Origin: Candidatus Magasanikiibacteriota bacterium
GTDB taxonomy: Bacteria; Patescibacteriota; Patescibacteriia; Magasanikbacterales; UBA922
Direction: 5' to 3'
NCBI GenBank assembly: GCA_003518365.1
Contig: DOYU01000015.1
Location: forward strand, 6,979 to 19,585
Length of the DNA: 12,607 nucleotides
Each line of letters begins with the position of its first letter. Position 1 is the first letter of the stretch. Under the pieces are notes generated by a model that made no database searches, was not told where the DNA came from, and saw only the letters and a list, made by a program, of their open reading frames with translations. The translations under genes and the position numbers were made by a program. Shown here piece after piece: positions 7,218 to 12,607 of this stretch.

Positions 7218-7955
7218 TTAAAGGAGTTGCTGTACTGCTGCGTCTACGACGGAGAATGGCTGCGCTCCACTTACCGGTATCTGCTCACCATCAGGTCCTA
7301 CAAGAATACTATATGGCGTGCCTCGTCCTCCTGCAGCTTGTGCACTTGCTTCATCTGCCTGAACATCTGCTGCATATTTGTTACTTGATACACAGCTATC
7401 AAATTTTGACACATTCAACCCAAGTTCTTTTGCAATACTAGAGTAGACTTCAGTGCTAAGAGAAGCCTGGTTTTCAAACAATTTTGCGTGAAATTCCCAA
7501 AATTTCCCTTGCTCAGCCGCACACTCAGATGCATTTGCGGCAGGAGCGGCTTGTGGATGAATAGAACGAAGTGGAAAATGACGATACACGACACGAACGT
7601 CATCAGGATATTTTTCGAGCATTTGATCTACCGTTGGTTCAAATGTTCCACAAAATGGACACTGAAAATCAGAATATTCCACGAGCGTAATCTTTGCGTT
7701 TTTATTTCCTCTAATATGTTCGTCATCAGTCACTTCTTCAAGCGTAATTGTTGTTGGGGCAACATCGCCTGATGGCGCCACTTGTGTTGGATTTCCTGTA
7801 TTGGTGTTGCCAGCAACCCTTGTGTCTTTGTCGCCCAGCTGCATGCTGAGAAGCACAAAGAATCCAACGGTACACAGGACAAGAATGCCAGCGACAATTC
7901 CAAAGAGAAATGTCTTCCCTTGGCTCATCCCTGACATAGGTGTTTGTTCTGCCAT
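7218..7955 (-). CDS. Membrane-anchored DsbA-family thiol-disulfide oxidoreductase
   Basis: The 245-residue product has one N-terminal transmembrane helix at about 15-38, a Thr/Asn/Pro-rich linker (45-70), and a thioredoxin-fold domain of the DsbA/Thioredoxin_4 type facing outward. The active site is CPFC (99-102) in YSDFQCPFCGTFEP. The cis-proline loop is GTPYS (212-216), and the fold's last strand SILVGPDGEQI follows. YRHFPLRSIHPQA and AAEQGKFWEFHAKLF are typical of the helical insertion. Cys145 and Cys188 could form a second disulfide, as in some homologues. The likely job is oxidation or isomerisation of disulfides in exported proteins. The CcdA-like carrier upstream on the same strand is its natural electron partner. 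A TATACT box right before the ATG (7956-7961) could mean that translation starts further in, at Met7 or Met10. Confidence 0.9.
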   Translation of the reverse strand: MAEQTPMSGMSQGKTFLFGIVAGILVLCTVGFFVLLSMQLGDKDTRVAGNTNTGNPTQVAPSGDVAPTTITLEEVTDDEHIRGNKNAKITLVEYSDFQCPFCGTFEPTVDQMLEKYPDDVRVVYRHFPLRSIHPQAAPAANASECAAEQGKFWEFHAKLFENQASLSTEVYSSIAKELGLNVSKFDSCVSSNKYAADVQADEASAQAAGGRGTPYSILVGPDGEQIPVSGAQPFSVVDAAVQQLL

Positions 7956-8027
7956 AGTATAAAATTAGTGATTGAATAATGAAACGTGATTCTGAGTATA
8001 TCATGAAGAGGCTATCCACAGCAATCC

Positions 8028-8786
8028 CTACATATACCGCAGTAACGTTGGATACTGGAACACATCAAAAAATTCATAGAATGTCGCTGTCCATACACCA
8101 ATTTGATTGAATATCAAAAGCACGCCGAGGAACATGAGGAAAAGTCCTCCGATAATGGAAACGACACGGAGATACTTGGTCATTTTCTGAATATACGTCA
8201 ACGCGTGACCTATCCCAAGCGCAATCAGAAGAAACGGCACGGCTAATCCGAGCGAAAAAATGCTGAGCAAGAATGCCCCCTGGAGAGCGGTGGTGCCATT
8301 TGCCGCCAGAACGAGCACGGTGCCTAGGATAGGGCCAACACACGGCGTCCAGCCAAATGCAAACGTTGCCCCAAAGAAAAAAGAACTCATCGGTTTGCCC
8401 GGTTTGAGCGCTGTATGAAATCTGGTATCGCGCTGAAGAAATTGCCATGAACGAAAAAAAGGAAGATCCAACATGAACAGCCCAAACAATATTATGAGTA
8501 CACCACCAATTCGACTCAATATCAATCTATACTCTCCAAAGATAGCCCCACCAGCACCAAAGGCTGTTCCAAGCAGCACAAAGACCGCACCAAATCCGAT
8601 GACATAGAGGAGTGCATTGATCAGTATTTTTTTTCTGAGCGGTGCTGCCAGACTTCCTTTCTTTATATCGCCAATCGTCACGCCGCTGATAAACCCAAGA
8701 TACCCAGGCACCAGCGGCAAGGTACATGGGGCAAGAAATGTGAGCAGTCCTGCAAGAAAGACAGGTCCAATAAGAGAAGTATCCAT
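8028..8786 (-). CDS. ccdA: CcdA/DsbD-type transmembrane thiol electron carrier
   Basis: The 252-residue product has about six transmembrane helices and the two conserved cysteines of the family, one in LAPCTLPLVPGYLGFISG (Cys21) and one in FGWTPCVGPILG (Cys149). These form the reversible disulfide that carries electrons from cytoplasmic thioredoxin across the membrane. The repeated APC/TPC-plus-P pattern and the length match CcdA-type proteins (about 220-250 residues) rather than full DsbD, which has extra soluble domains. It lies 72 bases upstream of the dsbA-like gene on the same strand, so together they can form a reducing or isomerising pathway for exported proteins. The gene diverges from sodN, sharing a 120-base region. 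The ATG at 8784-8786 is ten bases past a TATACT box, with no Shine-Dalgarno sequence. Confidence 0.9.
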   Translation of the reverse strand: MDTSLIGPVFLAGLLTFLAPCTLPLVPGYLGFISGVTIGDIKKGSLAAPLRKKILINALLYVIGFGAVFVLLGTAFGAGGAIFGEYRLILSRIGGVLIILFGLFMLDLPFFRSWQFLQRDTRFHTALKPGKPMSSFFFGATFAFGWTPCVGPILGTVLVLAANGTTALQGAFLLSIFSLGLAVPFLLIALGIGHALTYIQKMTKYLRVVSIIGGLFLMFLGVLLIFNQIGVWTATFYEFFDVFQYPTLLRYM

Positions 8787-8796
8787 AGTAGTGCCA

Positions 8797-8802
8797 AGTA
8801 TA
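8797..8802 (-). promoter_or_regulatory. Probable -10 box of ccdA with very short leader
   Basis: TATACT on the minus strand ends ten bases before the ccdA ATG, so transcription would start only a few bases upstream of it. The context AGGCTATACT resembles the AGGCTACACT before the ATP-grasp gene, whose ATG lies nine bases past the box. I find no good -35 box at 16-18 bases. Confidence 0.4.
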
Positions 8803-8846
8803 GCCTGTCACTCCCCTTTCCACCATTGTGGATAAGAATTGTACTG

Positions 8847-8880
8847 TTGCATTAGCTTCTTTACTCGCATATACTATAAT
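8847..8880 (+). promoter_or_regulatory. Promoter of the sodN-sodX operon
   Basis: TTGCAT (8847-8852) and TATACT (8870-8875) are spaced by 17 bases. An overlapping perfect TATAAT (8875-8880) with TTAGCT (8852-8857), also at 17 bases, is an alternative. Either gives a leader of roughly 20-25 bases. No operator such as a Nur or Fur box is evident. Confidence 0.55.
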
Positions 8881-8906
8881 TCTTACTCTTTTTATATCAT
8901 TTGTCT

Positions 8907-9353
8907 ATGGCTCTCTTTTCAAAAAAACCTGTCTACGCTCATTGCGATGGTCCTTGTGGTGTGTATGATCCTGCATCAGCGCGTATTGCCGGTGAAGCCG
9001 TTTTGTCTATGACAAAAAAATTGCTTGATCTTCATACTCCAGAAACTGGCAATGACCAAGCGACTCTCGCTTACTACAACACAATGACACGCTATATTCA
9101 AATAAAAGAAGAAGAAGCTGAAAAGTGTAAAAAAGAAGTCTTGATTCTCTGGACAGATTATTTCAAACCAGTACACCTCGAAAAATTTCCAGAACTTCAT
9201 GATCTTGTGTGGCAAACAACAAAACTCTGTTCTTCAAACAAACATGAAGTCAGTCTCGAACACGCAGAAGAACTCATGACACATCTTGAAAAAGTTCATA
9301 CTATCTTTTGGAAGACGAAAGATAGAAAGGTGGAATGGGTGCTCGCGAGTTAA
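8907..9353 (+). CDS. sodN: Nickel superoxide dismutase precursor
   Basis: The 148-residue product contains HCDGPCGVYDP at residues 12-22, the nickel hook of NiSOD. After removal of the 11-residue propeptide (MALFSKKPVYA), the new N-terminal His, Cys at mature position 2 and Cys at mature position 6 bind Ni and dismute superoxide. The rest follows the four-helix-bundle family: MTRYIQIKEEEAEKCKKEV, LWTDYFKPVHLEKFPELHDLVW and EELMTHLEKVHTIFWKTK are characteristic. The hook usually reads HCDLPCG, so Gly replaces Leu at mature position 4. I prefer the ATG at 8907 over the TTG at 8901 because the short propeptide is typical and ATG is the stronger start. No Shine-Dalgarno sequence is present. The maturation protease gene follows 28 bases downstream. 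No export signal is visible, so the enzyme is probably cytoplasmic. Confidence 0.95.
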   Translation: MALFSKKPVYAHCDGPCGVYDPASARIAGEAVLSMTKKLLDLHTPETGNDQATLAYYNTMTRYIQIKEEEAEKCKKEVLILWTDYFKPVHLEKFPELHDLVWQTTKLCSSNKHEVSLEHAEELMTHLEKVHTIFWKTKDRKVEWVLAS

Positions 9354-9381
9354 CATCGCTTGGTCGAACATAAACAAAGCA

Positions 9382-9744
9382 ATGGAATTCAAAAAACAAC
9401 CTTTCGATAATATCACTCCCCCCTTACCCTCCCCTACGCGGGGAGGGACATTATTGTCATATATCGGCTATCTACAAAGAAATACTGTCCATGGGCAATC
9501 TATGGAGCCACTGCTTCACAATGGGGATATCGTATTTTCAAAGAAAACTACTACTTTCAATGTTGGTGATATTGTAATAGCAAAACATCCTTTTCAAAAT
9601 AAAGAAATAATAAAACAAATTGCAAAAATAACTGGTGAAAAAATAGAACTGCGTGGACTGAATAATGATGAAAGCGAGGATAGTCGTGTATATGGGAGTG
9701 TGGCAAAGAAAGATGTGTTGAGAATTGTTGTTGCGAAAAAATAA
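9382..9744 (+). CDS. sodX: Nickel-type superoxide dismutase maturation protease (S26-like)
   Basis: The 120-residue product is a small signal-peptidase-like serine protease. NTVHGQSMEPLLHNGDIV holds the nucleophile Ser40, IIKQIAKITGE (76-86) supplies the general base Lys78, and NNDESEDSRVYGSV (94-107) is the DSR box of the S26 family. There is no transmembrane helix, as expected for SodX, which removes the NiSOD propeptide to free the Ni-binding N-terminal His. Its position just after sodN supports this strongly. The first 34 residues are longer than usual and include ITPPLPSPTRGG, encoded by an in-frame palindromic repeat, so the N-terminal extension is a by-product of repeat insertion. A TTG at 9454, past the element, is a possible alternative start. 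An open frame continues upstream of 9382 into sodN, but I take the ATG at 9382 as the start. Confidence 0.85.
   Translation: MEFKKQPFDNITPPLPSPTRGGTLLSYIGYLQRNTVHGQSMEPLLHNGDIVFSKKTTTFNVGDIVIAKHPFQNKEIIKQIAKITGEKIELRGLNNDESEDSRVYGSVAKKDVLRIVVAKK
9413..9448 (+). repeat. C-rich palindromic element, copy B, in frame at the 5' end of sodX
   Basis: CCCTCCCC (9427-9434) and GGGGAGGG (9440-9447) form a perfect 8-bp stem with loop TACGC, preceded by the C-rich arm ACTCCCCCCTTA. The layout matches copies A, C and D, though the left arm has diverged. It encodes ITPPLPSPTRGG without breaking the frame. Confidence 0.8.
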
Positions 9745-9761
9745 AAATTTTGTTTACCAGG

Positions 9762-9797
9762 CAACCCCACCTAAATTCTCCCCTTATCTGGGGAGGA
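9762..9797 (+). repeat. C-rich palindromic element, copy C, downstream of sodX
   Basis: The copy opens CAACCCCACC, like copy A, and closes with CTCCCC (9778-9783), loop TTATCT, GGGGAG (9790-9795). It starts 17 bases after the sodX stop and lies in the same orientation as copies A and B. Confidence 0.8.
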
Positions 9798-9804
9798 CTT
9801 TTTT
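9776..9804 (+). terminator. Probable sodN-sodX terminator built from repeat copy C
   Basis: The hairpin arms 9776-9783 and 9790-9797 pair over 8 bp with one T-G wobble. After one C comes a run of six T (9799-9804), the layout of an intrinsic terminator. The stem is the palindrome of repeat copy C. Confidence 0.7.
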
Positions 9805-9828
9805 GTAAAAGTTATACTCTGCTGTAAG

Positions 9829-9867
9829 CTCCCTTCCCTTTTTAAGGGAAGGGTTGGGGATGGGTTG
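9829..9867 (-). repeat. C-rich palindromic element, copy D, inverted, between sodX and rpoD
   Basis: Read on the minus strand it opens CAACCCATCCCCAACC and closes with a 10-bp perfect stem, CCCTTCCCTT/AAGGGAAGGG around a three-base loop (9831-9853 on the plus strand). It is 39 bp, the same length as copy A, and about 85 percent identical to it. Copies C and D form an inverted pair 31 bases apart in the 192-base space between the converging sodX and rpoD genes. Confidence 0.85.
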
Positions 9868-9882
9868 CGACATTTCCCAAAC

Positions 9883-9912
9883 AAAAAAGAACTCACAACG
9901 GAGTCCTTTTTT
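9883..9912 (-). terminator. Intrinsic terminator of the dnaG-rpoD operon
   Basis: On the minus strand AAAAAAGGACTC (9912-9901) pairs with GAGTTCTTTTTT (9894-9883) around a six-base loop, with one G-U pair. The right arm ends in six U. It begins 24 bases after the rpoD stop, three bases after the heptamer run. Confidence 0.85.
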
Positions 9913-9915
9913 ATT

Positions 9916-9936
9916 ACGTGTTATGTGCTACGTGAT
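9916..9936 (-). repeat. Three tandem degenerate heptamers abutting the rpoD stop codon
   Basis: The minus strand right after the rpoD TAG reads as three 7-base units, starting with ATCACGT (9936-9930), then AGCACAT (9929-9923), and ending with AACACGT (9922-9916). Unit form, phase to the stop codon and position before a terminator are the same as downstream of the dsbA-like gene. Confidence 0.7.
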
Positions 9937-11364
9937 CTAGTAATCCCTCAACTTCTCAATAATCCCAAACCCGGCAATTTTCTCAAGTGCTTTTGCTTCG
10001 ATCTGACGGATACGCTCACGAGTAACATCAAATTCTTTTCCAACTTCTTCGAGTGTATGCGTGACACCATCTTTCAAACCAAAACGCATTTCAAGAATTT
10101 TTTGTTCACGTGGAGACAAATCACTGATTGCTTCTTCGATATAGTCCTTCAGCAATTCTACACCAGCAGCGTGCGATGGACTGACATTCTTCACATCTTG
10201 AATAAAGTCTGCAAGACTTGAATCATCGTCATCGTCATCCCCTACTGACGTTTCCAATGAAACTGTGTCTTGAGAAATCTTGATAATGTGCTTTACCTTA
10301 TCAAGATCTTCACCCATTTCGGCAGCAAGCTCCTCTGGCGTTGGATCACGTCCAAGGTCTTGCAAGAGTCGTCGTTGGCGCTGCTTGAATCTATTGATTG
10401 TTTCAACCATGTGCACGGGAATACGGATAGTGCGAGACTGATCAGCCAGAGCACGTGTAATTGCCTGACGAATCCACCATGTTGCGTATGTTGAAAATTT
10501 GTATCCACGGCGGTAGTCAAATTTCTTGACCGCGCGGAACAAGCCGATGTTTCCTTCCTGAATCAAATCAAGTAGTGACAACTGTTTGCCAACAAACTTT
10601 TTTGCAATAGATACAACCAAACGAAGATTTGCTTCGATCATCTGTCTCTCTGCTGCCTTGTCACCTCGTTCTTTTCGTTTTGCAAGCGACACTTCTTGTT
10701 CGGCATTCAAGAGTGGAATTTTCCCAATTTCGCGCAAGTACATCTGAATCGAATCCTGAGAAATACTTGCAAGATCAAACACACCTTTTTCTTGATCAGG
10801 CTGTTGACCTCGGAATTCAGCAAGTTGCTTCTTTTCTTCATCTCGCCGTCTTCCCAAAAGATTGGTTCCAGGTGGCGTGTCGACGATCGGGACACTGTTG
10901 TAATCGAGCACGTCAAGAAATCCCTCAAACACATCCAGATAATGTTCAAAGTGTTGGAAAGTCTGAAACACTTCTTGCTGTGTCAAAAAACCACGTCGGC
11001 GCCCTTTTTCTATCAGGTCCCACATGTGTTTTTCTGTTGGCTCTACAACATCACTCTTTGAAAGCGATACGAGTGCCTTTGTTTTGATATTCTTTACGTC
11101 CTTTGTTCGTTTTTTTGAAATAGCTGGCTGTGCACTGCGCACACGCTGCTTTGAACCTGTCTTTTTTATAGCGGTGACGTTCCGCGCTGTTTTTGTGGCC
11201 GTTTTTTTACGCTGTGTTTTTGCGACAACGTTTTTTGCGGTTGCAGTTTTTTTGCGAGAAGCAGATTGTTTCACTGCTCTTTTTTTGGTCGACGTTGCTG
11301 TTTTTTTGCTCTTTGAGCTGGCAACTGTCTTCCGTTTGATTGTGGCTGTTTTTCTCGGTGGCAT
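9937..11364 (-). CDS. rpoD: Primary RNA polymerase sigma factor with Lys-rich N-terminal tail
   Basis: The 475-residue product is a complete group 1 sigma-70. Region 1.1 is about 105-165. Region 1.2 starts near DSIQMYLREIGKIPLL (204-219). Region 2 spans 235-310, with DLIQEGNIGLFRAVKKFDYRRGYKFSTYATWWIRQAI holding the core-binding and -10 recognition residues. Region 3 includes RIPVHMVETINR (314-325). Region 4 spans 405-475, with LEEVGKEFDVTRERIRQIEAKAL as the -35-reading helix-turn-helix. Residues 1-95 are a disordered tail with KKTAT repeats, much like histone H1 tails. The start is the ATG at 11362-11364 (MPPRKTATIK). A longer in-frame reading runs upstream into dnaG, but that part is low-quality and overlaps the dnaG end. 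It follows dnaG by 28 bases, as in the classical dnaG-rpoD operon. A run of six Asp (376-381) lies before region 4. Confidence 0.95.
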   Translation of the reverse strand: MPPRKTATIKRKTVASSKSKKTATSTKKRAVKQSASRKKTATAKNVVAKTQRKKTATKTARNVTAIKKTGSKQRVRSAQPAISKKRTKDVKNIKTKALVSLSKSDVVEPTEKHMWDLIEKGRRRGFLTQQEVFQTFQHFEHYLDVFEGFLDVLDYNSVPIVDTPPGTNLLGRRRDEEKKQLAEFRGQQPDQEKGVFDLASISQDSIQMYLREIGKIPLLNAEQEVSLAKRKERGDKAAERQMIEANLRLVVSIAKKFVGKQLSLLDLIQEGNIGLFRAVKKFDYRRGYKFSTYATWWIRQAITRALADQSRTIRIPVHMVETINRFKQRQRRLLQDLGRDPTPEELAAEMGEDLDKVKHIIKISQDTVSLETSVGDDDDDDSSLADFIQDVKNVSPSHAAGVELLKDYIEEAISDLSPREQKILEMRFGLKDGVTHTLEEVGKEFDVTRERIRQIEAKALEKIAGFGIIEKLRDY

Positions 11365-11392
11365 TGAGAAAAAATAAAAATAAATGATGAAT

Positions 11393-12607
11393 CTATATAG
11401 TATTGAGCTCCTGCACCTCGTGTAAAATAGCTTGCATGTGTTCTGGATTTTTTTCTGCTTCTGCCTGCCTGAGTGCAAGTTCGAGTGACTTAAGCCGCAC
11501 TTGGCGAAGTGCCTCATGGAGCACAGAAAGTGTTTCCTCGGCTTCGCTTTTCATGGCTTTTGTATCCAAATCGTCGAGCTCGAGATGTGCCTTCATCATG
11601 AGGATATCCAATAGATTTTCCTCATCTTGTTTTTCAAAAAATTCCCGAAGCTGGTCGGTTTGGATGGAACGAACGCTAGTATACTGTACTTTGAGCTTTT
11701 CGTAAAGAGGATAGAGGGCAAACTCTTGAAACTGTGGAAAACGTTGATCCTGAACATGCTCGAGGCTTCCGCCTTCCCGAGAGACAAGGACAGCCATTAG
11801 GTAGCGTTCAAAAAGCTGTTCTTGGCGAGATACGGGCTTTTTTACGAGAGGTTTTGGTGGAGAAAATACGGATGTCGGTGCCTGAACCATAGGAGCAGGT
11901 GATGCCTTTTTTTCTATCCGTTTCAAGTCTTCTCGAAGTATATTGGTATCTACGCCCACACGGCTCGCAAGCTGCTGAAGCCAATGATCTCGCTCGACCG
12001 CATAAGAAATGATAACAATCTTTGGCAAAAGTTTGTCAACAATTTTTTGTTTTTCTATTGGATCTGACAAATTTTTTCCTGCAAAAGCACGCGAGAATCT
12101 CCAATTCATTACAGGACTTGCATTCTTTACTGCATCAAACCAAACATCAGGATTTGTCTTCAAACATTCATCAGGATCTTTTCCCTTTCCCTCTGGAATT
12201 TCAATCACTCTTATATGCATGCCCTGCACAACGGCGAGATCAATTCCTCGGTCTACAGCATTTATTCCTGCATCATCGGCATCAAATGCCATGTTCATAT
12301 TACTCGAATATCGCTTGAGCAGAATAATTTGTTCACTCGTCAACGCTGTACCACTCGTTGCAACCACATTTTTCATACCTGCCTGATGACAAGCAATCAC
12401 ATCCATTTGACCTTCTACCATGACCACCACATCTTTTTTGCGAATATCTTGCTTTGCTTTGTTCAACCCAAAAACTACTCTAGATTTATCATAAACAGGT
12501 GTTTGTGGTGTATTTACATATTTTCCTCCACTTTTTTCTGTCTCGACAAGTACTCGTCCGGTAAAACCCACGACATTGCCGTGAACATCCCAAATAGGAA
12601 ACATGAT
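11393..12607 (-). CDS. dnaG: DNA primase, C-terminal part (cut by window edge)
   Basis: About 404 residues are visible; the N-terminal zinc finger and the first part of the polymerase domain lie beyond the right edge. The fragment opens IMFPIWDVHGNVVGFTGR, the classic DnaG core strand. KYVNTPQTPVYDKSRVVFGLNKA follows, then TOPRIM motifs VVMVEGQMDVIA (catalytic Glu) and NMAFDADDAG (the DxD metal ligands). KGKDPDECL marks the end of the TOPRIM domain. The last 130 residues, from about EQLFERYLMAVL, are helical and charged, fitting the helicase-binding domain. Primase makes RNA primers for lagging-strand replication. The stop TAG at 11393-11395 is 28 bases before the rpoD start. The ATG at 12602-12604 is an internal methionine, since the codon before it (Ile) continues the family motif. 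Confidence 0.95.
   Translation of the reverse strand: MMFPIWDVHGNVVGFTGRVLVETEKSGGKYVNTPQTPVYDKSRVVFGLNKAKQDIRKKDVVVMVEGQMDVIACHQAGMKNVVATSGTALTSEQIILLKRYSSNMNMAFDADDAGINAVDRGIDLAVVQGMHIRVIEIPEGKGKDPDECLKTNPDVWFDAVKNASPVMNWRFSRAFAGKNLSDPIEKQKIVDKLLPKIVIISYAVERDHWLQQLASRVGVDTNILREDLKRIEKKASPAPMVQAPTSVFSPPKPLVKKPVSRQEQLFERYLMAVLVSREGGSLEHVQDQRFPQFQEFALYPLYEKLKVQYTSVRSIQTDQLREFFEKQDEENLLDILMMKAHLELDDLDTKAMKSEAEETLSVLHEALRQVRLKSLELALRQAEAEKNPEHMQAILHEVQELNTI

Noticed and set aside
9286..9381. 32-residue N-terminal extension of SodX
   Set aside because: It overlaps the 3' end of sodN in another frame and has no protease features; the ATG at 9382 leaves a normal 28-base gap.
5974..9867. Palindromic repeats as a CRISPR array
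   Set aside because: Copies are irregularly spaced by up to about 3.4 kb, lie inside genes, occur in both orientations and have no spacers or cas genes.
10222..10245. Hexa-aspartate run in RpoD as a possible expanded trinucleotide repeat
   Set aside because: An acidic segment at this place before region 4 is usual in primary sigma factors; six residues is not a notable expansion.
11024..11377. Open frame of 117 codons on the plus strand, hydrophobic and Phe/Val-rich
   Set aside because: It is the antisense shadow of the Lys/Ala/Thr-rich tail of rpoD: AAA and ACN codons read as TTT and NGT on the other strand.
11365..11517. 51-residue N-terminal extension of RpoD
   Set aside because: It overlaps the end of dnaG and the intergenic spacer, is rich in Tyr, Phe and Cys unlike the following tail, and an ATG at 11364 begins a family-like MPPRK tail.

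Overview
The window looks like a chromosomal segment of a small-genome bacterium, most plausibly a member of the Patescibacteria (Candidate Phyla Radiation). This rests on moderate AT-richness, tightly packed short operons, a membrane-anchored orphan protein with a C-terminal KPVIYLYP-type domain of a kind I associate with that group, a Memo-CapA fusion, an RpoD with a long Lys/Ala/Thr tail, and the near absence of Shine-Dalgarno sequences. The placement is inference; no rRNA gene is present to test it. The standard genetic code fits every gene. I see no CRISPR array, tRNA, rRNA, transposase or phage gene.

Left block (1-5014, all minus strand, read from 5014 down): cvpA-family membrane protein, an 87-residue two-helix membrane protein, a 616-residue Memo-CapA fusion, a 685-residue anchored protein of unknown function (only 1 to 4 bases separate the last three), a perfect 13-bp hairpin, then the start of a TatD-family nuclease that runs off the left edge.

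Middle block (5042-7180, plus strand): an ATP-grasp ligase-like gene with a promoter almost touching its start codon, a long two-part hairpin, and a small NlpC/P60-like cysteine peptidase homologue. A bidirectional terminator follows, shared with the converging dsbA-like gene.

Redox block (7190-9804): a membrane-anchored DsbA-like thioredoxin-fold protein and a CcdA/DsbD-type electron carrier form a minus-strand pair. Divergent from them, on the plus strand, are a nickel superoxide dismutase (sodN) and its maturation protease (sodX). The block joins thiol-disulfide exchange with superoxide removal.

Right block (9883-12607, minus strand): dnaG (cut by the right edge) followed by rpoD, a remnant of the classical macromolecular synthesis operon, ending in a strong terminator.

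The most unusual content lies in two repeat families. (1) A roughly 39-bp C-rich palindromic element occurs four times: twice in frame inside genes (ATP-grasp and sodX), once forming the probable sodX terminator, and once inverted between sodX and rpoD. (2) A run of degenerate heptamers (AnCACGn) begins at the very next base after the stop codon of both dsbA and rpoD, directly upstream of their terminator hairpins.
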